Shown one piece after another: positions 55,741-64,000 of a stretch of 64,000 nt of DNA. The DNA is from Hsuehochloa calcarea (taxonomy: Eukaryota > Streptophyta > Magnoliopsida > Poales > Poaceae). The stretch lies in NCBI GenBank assembly GCA_036346395.1, contig CM070596.1, positions 5,310,170 through 5,374,169 on the forward strand. The letters run 5' to 3'. Made by a program: the position numbers and the translations under genes. Position 1 is the first letter of the stretch. Each line of letters starts with the position of its first letter. The notes under the pieces were generated by a model. It was not told the DNA's origin, searched no databases, and worked only from the letters and a program-made list of their open reading frames with translations.

Positions 55741-58073
55741 TTTTTTTACAGATTTGCAATAGGTATCTTGCTACTTTCCTCGTTTAAAAAGTGTCTCTAG
55801 CATTGCTTAAATATTTATTGTATACAAATAGAAACCAAAAATAACAACCACAATATTTTAATTCGTCTCTACGTAACCTATGTAGCAACTACTGATTTAT
55901 TTTTACAATTTAAGATATGTTATGCTATTTTCCTAGTTTAAAATTATTTTTTGAAGTTAACAATATAATTATCACGCACAAATGGGAAGCTAAATAAAGC
56001 TGGAATTATTTTGATTACACTCTAACTACCCTACTTAGCTAATCTACAATTTTTACAAATTTGTAATATGTGTCTTCCTATTTATGCAGATTTATCCTAA
56101 ATCGTTGAGTGCTAGAACATTCATAATATGAACTAGACTATACATAGCTCAAATGATGTACTACATAATTTGATTAAAAATATATAATCTATTGAATTAT
56201 ATGTTGCTATTTTTGTTTGCTAACTGACAAGGTTTTGACATAATGTACGAAGTTGCAAAAACTTGTACCTGCAAGATAGCCGACCGGATCTGATGCTCCG
56301 TCTCTCTCTCTCCTCTGTTACGAACTGGCATGATTTCACTACCTTTCTTCTCCTTCTCTCCCCTTTCTCTTTTGTTTTTTTTTCTGGAATTAAAATAATA
56401 TTTTGGACTGATTTTTTAAGGTTTATATAGATGAATTCATGTCGTCAGTTCAGCTGGCGGTATGATCACGTTTTCTGTCGATTCTGTCGCCAGTTGAACT
56501 TACGACATATAGTTGAACCGACGACAGAAAGTAAAGAGGGTCCTTATCGCTAACTAGAACGACGACAGGAACCTGATTTTTAAAAAAGTTTAGGCAACTA
56601 CTTAGTTTTGTATTTTTTAAAAAATAATACTACTTTTTTTTTAAAAAAAATTCCATAAGTTTCGAACTTCTGGAAACAGTGACGAGCAGCTCGTTCAGGT
56701 GGCCTAGCTAGCCATCCGAGCTGAGCTGTCCTCAACAAAAGCTGTCTCATAAGTGGAGATTTAGTCCACGAGCACTGGACTAATGGAGCAGAGAATATTA
56801 TTAGTTCACCATCCACTAGTCCACCATACACCGCTCTTTCTTCGTACCTCAGCACTCGTGAGTCAGGACCGCGCACACCGACGTCTGCACAGAGCTACTC
56901 CACCGTGGACAGCGTCTATCCAGTAATAGCTGGGAAGCAGCCAAGAGTTTATTGGACCCGGTACAAATTGCGTGCGGAACTCCTAGACGCAGACCTGTGG
57001 GCCCAGACATGATTTAAGGATTGGTCGGCAACGGGTTAACGTTGATTCGCACAGCTTTTCCCAACAACTTACGTAAGGTTGAAATGTGTTTTGCTAATTA
57101 ATCTTGACGGTTTCTCTCGACTCAATTCGATAGGTATTCCGATATCATATGTTTCGACTTCACGGTAGGTCTGCTTCCGTTTCAGAAGAAATCTAGAACA
57201 GACATGTCTTCTTCGGATGATATCAATTAGATTTGTTCAAGGAAACGTCAAAATTAATACAATCATAAAATGGCTTAGGATAAAAATAGACGAGAGGATA
57301 ATTGATAATTCAATGATATATAAGTTGGTATAGCTATAGCACAAAATTTTCATCTGTTCTATTTGAAACTTTAAGTTGATAGTGGAGGATATGAATCCGG
57401 AGGCAACACACAAGCAATGCTAATGTTAATGCGCGTAGAGTTAATACGGGTACTAATTCGACAAAAGGGAAAAGCTTTGTGCCACGGGAACAAGTCTCCA
57501 CGTTCATTCTCAAAGTCTAGAAATTATAACATTAATTGATACAAAGAGATAATGATCTATAATGTCGATTATAATAAGTCCAAATTATGACAATTTAGAT
57601 TTACTATAGAATATAAAACTCTATTTTGTATCCAATTATGGAAAGAAAACCATGAAAACAGCCCAAAGTTTCCTAATACTTACCATACGATGACTCTGCA
57701 AACTTGACACGGATAAGTCCGGGACTCCGGGTGCATCTACCACTCCTATAAACAAGAAGCAGATGCACGCCCTCCACTAGTTATCCACGTGCGCTTAGAG
57801 TTAACACGGGTACTAATTAAGCTCTTTTAGAAGCTGGCCTATGGCTAACTTGTGGGCCACCCACTAGCGTTCATGAAGTCTCAGACTTGGCACTGGTACT
57901 AATTTTAGGAGTATATACTATACGTATTCATCGAGAAAGGAAGCACTCGTACTTCACAAGATCTTAGTTGTCTCCGATTAATTTTCAAACGTATATAGGG
58001 AACACTTACACATGTGTGAGTAGATTGAGGAATTTTGGACACTGTTGTCCCCTACACCATCCTAATTCAAAAA
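55741..58073. other. Intergenic DNA with a CACTA-like remnant
   Basis: No gene is supported; the minus-strand frame at 56598-56876 has no recognisable domain. At 56440-56572 motifs such as GTCGTCAGTTCAGCTGGCGG, CTGTCGCCAGTTGAACT and TTATCGCTAACTAGAACGAC resemble CACTA subterminal repeats and match those at 37540-37665. A 28-base near-repeat around TAGAGTTAA-ACGGGTACTAATT occurs at about 57432 and 57794. The rest is AT-rich and unremarkable. Confidence 0.4.
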
Positions 58074-58089
58074 CTAGGCCCCTAGCCTC

Positions 58090-61000
58090 AAAATTCTGAT
58101 TCTAGCCCCCCCCTCCGCCCACCTGCTCGGAGGAAAGTGACAAGAGAGTCTTCCTAATTGGGGTCGGAAGTATTCCGATGCGAATAGTCTTCGAGGGCTC
58201 TTTTGGATCCAGAAGAACCTCTTTGACCTAGTCATTCGGCTTCGGTACAGCTTTCGACTTCGACTGCTTGGTCGAAGGCTGCTCCTTGTTTTCTTCCGAG
58301 TTGGTATTTGGCCAACAATCTCGAGGGATCGACGGTTGCACGTATGCGTCATCTTCTTATCACAGTGAATCGTGATTACTCCTTTGGGACCTGATATCTT
58401 AAGATATTGATACCCATAATGAGTAATCATTAAGAATTTTGTCAAAGTTGGTCGTCTCGAGTATGGCGTTATATGCCGTATCAAAATCGACCGCATCAAA
58501 GAAGATCTTCTCTGTCCTGAAATTGCTTGGTGAACCAAATGTTAAAAGAAGAGAAACTTACCCAATAGGTTTGGCCGAAGACCCTAGTACAATACCATGA
58601 AAAAAGTATCGTACCGGTCTTACCTTAATATTGGGTACTTGCATCTCATCTAGGGTACTCGTAAATAAGATGTTTAACTAGCTTCCACCATCAACTAACA
58701 CTCGATTTACTCGATAGTTGTTGATGGTAGGCTCGGCCACGATCGGAAAACGACCTGGTCGAGTGGAAGGGATCGGGCAGTCACTCTTCTCGAATGAGAT
58801 GGTGACTTCCGACCACTTCGGCAACTTATTTACTAGAGGAGGGTCAATGGAGTTTACCTCACGTTCGACAACCTTAACCTGTTGTTTTGACTCATATGCC
58901 AATGACTCCCCATAGATATGCTCGATGGTATGCTCAAGATCTTGGAATGACATCTCCTCATTGTCGTCTGACTGTGCACGACCACTCGCTTTCCCTACCT
59001 CTTCGAGGGTAGGAAGTGGTCCTTTGCCGTTGTAGTAGTCTTTGAGTTTTCATTCGAAAACCCGGCAGTTGCGAAGGTCATATCCTTCCTTTTTATGGAA
59101 AGGGCACTACCTAGGCTTGTCGTTCTTCCGCTCAGGGCGCTTACCTTTGCCTCGATCGAGATATTGCCTGGAACTTCGTGGATCCTTATCGCTTACGGCC
59201 AAGACCTCCTTATAACTGTTGGCTTGAGGTTTTTGGCTCTCCACCTTGTTCTTAGTTTTCTTAGCCTTTTGTCCTTCTTGTACCTCTGCCCGCTTCTTGA
59301 GGATTCTGGTCGTCTCGATCGATGGTTTTGTTCCACTCAACTGCTTCTACATCAGTCGCATATCGATTGGCCATCTCTAAGAGTTCAGCGACAGTAGACA
59401 GAGGATTTAAAGCGATGTCCTCTGTGATTCTTTTGTTGCGGACTCCCTGCTTGAAGGCTCTGATAACAGATGAGTCAGAAACCTCAGGAATTGAAGTCTA
59501 AACCTGACTGAAGCGCTTGATGAATTGACGTAAGGTCTCGTGGTCGTTGTCTTATCCCGTGCAGGTCGTCCTCCTTTCTAAGGCGATTGTAGGTACCCTG
59601 GAAGTTAGCCAGCAGAAGGTCACAAAGGTGTTGCCACAAGTAGATCGACTCGAGTGGTTGGTTTAACCACCACGATTGAGCGGACCATTCGAGCACAGTC
59701 GAAAAGTAATTTGCCATGACGCGCTTTCCTCCTCCTATTACTGAGACAGCGATCGTGTAGATTTAGAGGAACTCGATGGAATTCTGAGACCCATCGAATT
59801 TCTCCATGTTCATTGGTCGAAACTGCGGTGGCCAGCGGACTGCTCGGAGGTCTGGCGAGAATGTCCTACATCCGGTAATTACTTCGTAACGCCTCCTTTG
59901 CAGAAAAGATGGGTTGTTGTCATAAGGTGATCGTACACAACGATACCTAGCAGTGGGTGAACCCGACTTATGATAAGTCTTGATTCTACGAGGGTAATAC
60001 TCCTCGTATCTCATCTACTGCAGCAGACCTCTGTGTCGGAGTGGTGAACGATCACCTCTCCTGAGAGCTAGTTTATCTTCAGGTATTCGAATAAACTTTC
60101 TCCGGTTAGGAGAACAACATACCTTGTTGCCGCACCGATCTCCGTGCGTTGAGTTGTTCGAACGACTGGAAGCTGATGGAGTCGTACCGCTACGACTTCC
60201 AAAATGATGACGGTGAGGGTGCTCAAATTTGGTCATCGCGCTTCGAAGCCTTCATGCGATCTCTTGCGCAAAGTGGTCGTAGGCAAGCGCTCGGGCAAGC
60301 TCTCGAGTTGGGTTCTCAAGTAGATCGTTGATATGTTGGAGTTTCTGAGCTTCCTCTAATTGATACTGAAAGTGCTCAGACAGATTTCTCTGAGCTGCTA
60401 TTCTTCTCTGTCGAGTTGTCTCAGGATCGTCCATGTCTGATCCTTGAGTTTGCCTCAATGAAGTGCGATTATCTCGAGGATTTCTCGCACGCTCATCAAA
60501 GTGTTTACACTGTTCCTCACCGGAGGTGTCCTTACCATTGCCATGAGTGGTCCCAATGTGTGATCGTCAGAGAGTGTCCCTGGTCCTGTCTCTAGGAGAG
60601 TGATCATCACCTGATGGAAGGATGAAGACCCCCCCGTTGATGACCTCCACTTGCGCTCGAGGTCTCCTCGCTTGAGGAGTAGTCGAAAGACACCGTCTGG
60701 CGACTTGGAGCAAACCCCTCTAGGAAGGGGAATTCTGGGTTATAACCGTCTCCGTCCGCAAATGAGCCCTGCGATGGGATGGTCGAACTCACAGCAAAAG
60801 CATGTTCGACCCCATCCTCTATGGGGCTAACCCGAGAAACAGTACCACCAGGTACTGATGAAGCTCCAGAATGATGGCTTCCAGGACTTGTCGTGCCAGG
60901 TCGGACTGCCTTAGGCGAACTTGAACATTTGGAGAGGGAGGCCTCACCATGTCTTGGGTCTGCCTCGGAGCAGTCCTGATTGTTGTCGGATTGACCCTTG

Positions 61001-61230
61001 CCCTTTGAGGAAGTTGGTTCATCATTTGGACGTAACGTTGTGGGGGATAAGGATCCCTCCTCAACTCCATCGGTGGTATGGTCTCCTGGAGAATGATCTC
61101 CGGAGGCGACATCACCATCAGATGAAACAATACTCGGCTCGTAGTCGAAGCCGACATACATGTCGATATCTGCGTAATCGGCTAAGTCGAACCAGTTCTC
61201 CTCGTTTCACTCTCCTGCCATGGAAGCGTT
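58090..61230 (-). pseudogene. Tat-type gypsy gag-protease remnant
   Basis: Frames on the minus strand show a gypsy gag of the Tat (RIRE2-like) type: FRPMNMEKFDGS near 59800, MANYFSTVLEWSAQSWWLNQ from 59717, and LANFQGTYNRLRKEDDLHG. A CPFHKKEGYDLRNC zinc-knuckle-like motif lies near 59060-59110, soon followed by a stop. A protease-like segment with RVLVDGGS at 58678-58700 follows. Homology fades out after about 58400 (ILxxPTLTKFLMITHYGYQYLK) and stops near 58090, so most reverse transcriptase, RNase H and integrase are missing. Several frameshifts and stops are present. The gene is dead and 3'-truncated. Confidence 0.75.
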
Positions 61231-61545
61231 AGAGTTGTAAGAAAATGAAGGAAACCTAATGACTAGAAGACCCCCATGGATGGCGCTAGCTGTCAGTGTT
61301 TTAGAACCAAACTTACGTAATGATTGTTTGATTCGGGGGGTCTCTAAGACTCAAATCACACAGAGAGAATGACACAGGGATTTTATACAGGTTCAGGCCT
61401 TCTCCGGAGAGAATAACAACTCTACTCCTGTGTGGCTATATTGAATATGCTGCTTACAGATCAAGAGAAAGACTGAAATGCAATGTCTTGTGCTCCTGAT
61501 CATGTCCTCTTTCTCTCTTTTCCCCTCTTCTGTATGATGATTCCT

Positions 61546-61556
61546 CCTTTTATAGC
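61546..61556 (-). promoter_or_regulatory. TATA box of the Tat LTR
   Basis: On the minus strand the sequence reads GCTATAAAAGGAGG. It is about 550 bases from the LTR 5' end, and transcription would start near 61520, leaving about 230 bases of R-U5. The repeat array at 61804-61985 lies about 250 bases upstream of it. Confidence 0.6.
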
Positions 61557-61803
61557 GTGCTTGGGCGACAATTTCTCCAACTCAAAGGACGTATCAATGC
61601 TTTAGATGATGTCGCGGTTACCGGAGATTACTGTTGGAGAAGTAACGTTCCCACGTCGCTAGACAGTTATCACCCGGACAGAGAGATTACTTGTGCAGTT
61701 ATTCTAGATAATAATAGTGTATACTGACTATTTAGATGCCCTAATCAATTGGGTCCACTTGTTTGTAAGCTCGGTCTATTATAGGGTGGTGGTAACTGAT
61801 CTG

Positions 61804-61985
61804 GTCGTAGAAAGACTTACGACTATAAGGTGATTGTAGAAGAACTTACGATCATGTGCTAGTCGTAGAAGGACTTACGACTATGAGGTGGTTGTAGCTG
61901 ACTTGGTCGTAGAAGGATTTACGACTATGAGGTGGTCGTAGAAGAACTTACGATCATGAGGTAGTCGTAGAAGATCTTACGACTC
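61804..61985 (-). repeat. 29-bp hairpin-unit array in LTR U3
   Basis: Six units close to GTCGTAGAAGGACTTACGAC plus a CTATGAGGT linker occur at 61804, 61833, 61862, 61906, 61935 and 61964. Spacings are 29 bases, except one of 44 where 15 bases are inserted. Each unit is a short inverted repeat (GTCGTA / TACGAC, or the matching TTGTA / TACGAT variants). The array sits in U3 upstream of the TATA box. Confidence 0.8.
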
Positions 61986-62102
61986 TTGCTTCTCCCTTGT
62001 GAACATTAAGGGGTATACTCAAGAACCATATAATGGCGTCATTATCCATAATAAGGATTACAGATAAATAATTAAATGAGGATCTCTAGATCCTCGTCAA
62101 CA

Positions 62103-62597
62103 ACAATTCTTCTTTATTTTAAACTCATAACCTTCTGCTCCTAAACATTAAGTAGAAATAATGTTTTTGCTTAAGGCTGGAACATAATAACAATTATTTA
62201 GTTCCATAACCAATCCTGATGGTAAAGCTAATGGCAAAGTGCCAATAGCTAATGCAACAACTCTTGCACCATTGCCCACACGAAGATCAACATCTCCTGT
62301 TGCCAAACTTCTACTCCTTATCAGTCCTTGTATCGAATTGCAAATATGAGCAACCGATCAAGTATCAAATACCGAAGAACTGGTCGGAGAAGTGGTAAGA
62401 TTAATTTCTATAACATTTATACCTGAACTGGAAGTCTTACTTCCCTTATTCTTTTTCATCTCTGCTAAGTACTTCTTGCAATTTCTCTTCCGAGGACCCT
62501 CTAGAACATCTTCCTCCTTTTGTTGTTTGAGAACAATTTTCAAATTACGAAACCAATCAATAAAGTTGGTAGGTGTAGAAGAAGTAGTAGGTGTCAT
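62103..62597 (-). pseudogene. Ty1/copia gag-protease remnant with internal deletion
   Basis: From the ATG at 62597 the frame reads like a copia gag start (NFIDWFRNLKIVLKQQKEED), then jumps to the gag/protease linker (KKYLAEMKKNKGSK, INVIEINLTTSPTSSSVFDT). It continues past a stop with HICNSIQGLIRSRSLATGDV and NNCYYVPALSKNII, ending at the junction with the gypsy LTR at 62103. Most of gag, including its zinc knuckle, is missing between the first two parts. Reverse transcriptase and integrase are absent from the window side shown. Confidence 0.75.
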
Positions 62598-64000
62598 GAT
62601 CTACAATAGAATTATATGCAAAGATTCAACACTATGTTTATGTAATATCTTATATTAGACACTCATATTGGTGGTCGTGTTCGACCAGTCTACGACCAGC
62701 TTGTATATCTATACGACTAGTCTGAATCCAGTTGTATCACCATACGACTTGTCTAGACCAAGTCATATCACTATACAATTAGTATGGACTAGACTGGATC
62801 TGGTCGTATCACTATACGACTAGTCTGGATCTGATCGTATCACTATACGATCAGTCCATACCTGGTTGAACTTAATCATCATCCGTCAATAAAAAATACT
62901 TCCATTATATGTTCTAAACCATGTTTCCCTCAAACATCATATAGTGAGTTCAAGATCCAAAAATCATTAAGTTCTAGTGAGATTTGGCATCATTGCTTGA
63001 AACCTTGTGATTTTTGGTAGGCAGCCTTTTGTCAATCATATCACATATGACCCTTGTCTATTGGGCGGCATCTCTGTGCCTCGGCAACCAACAGTACTAT
63101 GCCCCAAGTCCCAAAACCCTTTTGATAGCCTTGGCAAGTTAAACTAACGCTATACATGTGGGTGTCCCACACCCACCCCATCTTATTAAGATAGTCAATG
63201 ACACTCTACTTTGGTAGACCTACCAATTAACGATCAAAATTGTGACGGGCACAACAATTGGAAAGACATCAAATTAACTTAATTTTTTAGAGATACTATT
63301 CTACCATGTTAAAACATCTAATGAAAAATATGATCAAATAGCATAACATGAATAAATATTCACAGACAATCAAATTAAACTGTGAAATAGTATAGCCCAT
63401 ATCATGATGATCTCCATCACCATACTTCCTGTCCTTCGACCATCATGCTTGAAGTCTCCAGCCACATTCATCTACTAAGCAATTACTCCTAAAAGCTAGG
63501 AATAAATTACAGATGAGAATATCAAGCATCACATGTCGGTACGCAGACCGTTATACAATAATATGTAGCTCGATGGCTATCTCACAGCATGACGCGCAGG
63601 CTATGAGAAATCCATACATGTATCACATACAAATGGGCTATACTATTCACATCAATCCCTGCAAAAATGAGTTATGCATATAATCCAATTCTATCAGGTG
63701 ATATGAACACATAATACCATATAACGTGGCTACAACCATGGCGGCCCCACTAGCCGGTTAGCGGGCGGGGTTCAAAGGGGCATCGCCCCTCGCTGGTCGA
63801 GGGTAGTGCACTCGAAAACCTTTTCCGGGATATGAATCTTATTCACATAACCGAGCCTCAGAAATCATAGGATTAATCATATTAACCCTATTCCGAACTA
63901 ATCTGACCATTGCCTTGATACGACCACGCACTACGGCATACTCGATGGCGAATTCAGACTGGTAGGAGTATTGTGCAAGGCAGACGTAAACAAGTAGAGT
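62598..64000 (-). mobile_element. Upstream leader/LTR of the copia remnant (runs off window)
   Basis: This lies 5' of the copia gag on the minus strand and has no open frame of note. It contains a 31-bp hairpin-unit array (62694-62868) and a non-coding stretch (about 63020-63240, with CTTTGGTAGACCTACCAATT) that looks like copia leader sequence in grasses. The LTR boundary is not identifiable within the window, and the element continues to the right. Confidence 0.4.
62694..62868. repeat. 31-bp hairpin-unit array in copia leader
   Basis: Five units close to GTCGTATCACTATACGAC plus a TAGTCTGGATCTG linker occur with GTAT cores at 62703, 62734, 62765, 62806 and 62837. Spacings are 31, 31, 41 and 31 bases. 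Each unit is an inverted repeat. The stem resembles that of the array at 61804-61985, though the linkers differ. Confidence 0.75.

Larger units (their letters stand above)
61291..62102 (-). mobile_element. 5' LTR of the Tat-type element
   Basis: On the plus strand it runs TGTCAGTGTTTTAGAACC to CTAGATCCTCGTCAACA, 812 bases with TG...CA ends. The adjacent interior on the left (GCGCTAGC, 61283-61290) would lie at the primer-binding site. It contains the leader-side phrase TTTATACAGGTTCAGGCC typical of grass gypsy LTRs, a TATA box near 61550 and a hairpin-repeat array at 61804-61985. The partner LTR is missing. Its right edge abuts a copia remnant exactly. Confidence 0.75.

Noticed and set aside
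61804..62868. CRISPR-like arrays of about 30-bp units
   Set aside because: The units are back-to-back degenerate repeats without unique spacers, inside plant retroelements; CRISPR arrays do not occur here.

Overview
The window is plant nuclear DNA, almost certainly from a grass. It holds two intact multi-exon genes, both on the minus strand, and most of the rest is transposable-element DNA: LTR retrotransposons of Ty3/gypsy and Ty1/copia type, hAT-type MITEs, and long-terminal-inverted-repeat (Mutator-like) elements. The grass assignment rests on the protein style (a CPSF30 with C-terminal YTH domain, GC-rich first exon), the MITE families and the LTR types. I cannot name the species. All statements come from reading the sequence; no alignment or search was run.

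Layout. 1.5-10.7 kb: a complete seven-exon gene for the long, YTH-domain form of CPSF30 (684 residues by my exon joining), a poly(A)-site factor and m6A reader. Its introns carry a hAT MITE with a perfect 8-bp target duplication, an 827-bp GC-rich hAT-like element and another GC-rich inverted-repeat element. Reading through intron 2 gives a short, YTH-less isoform. 11.0-13.7 kb: two long-inverted-repeat elements; the second holds a broken coding relic. 14-31.5 kb: a nest of LTRs without internal regions, including one 3.3-kb solo LTR (16009-19307) with a perfect 5-bp target duplication, inserted in a related LTR of opposite orientation. 32.5-37.2 kb: a complete eight-exon gene for a RING-CH (C4HC3) E3 ligase with four C-terminal membrane segments (482 residues); its first intron carries a second copy of the same hAT MITE family. 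38.2-38.9 kb: a 219-bp tandem duplication and a coding relic. 38.9-42 kb: an LTR of the same family as the one ending at 30421, inverted. 43.2-44.8 kb: a solo copia LTR. 45.9-54.2 kb: a minus-strand chromovirus (Ty3/gypsy with chromodomain) whose two LTRs are nearly identical although its coding region is full of frameshifts. 58-62.1 kb: a 3'-truncated Tat-type gypsy element with its 5' LTR. 62.1-64 kb: a copia remnant running out of the window.

The two genes are not a functional unit; they are neighbours in the same orientation. The least expected signals lie in the repeats: a hairpin held at the same place in seven LTRs with changes on both sides of the stem, and arrays of GTCGTA/TACGAC hairpin units (29-bp and 31-bp periods) in retroelements of different superfamilies. 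No tRNA, rRNA, CRISPR or prokaryotic feature was seen.
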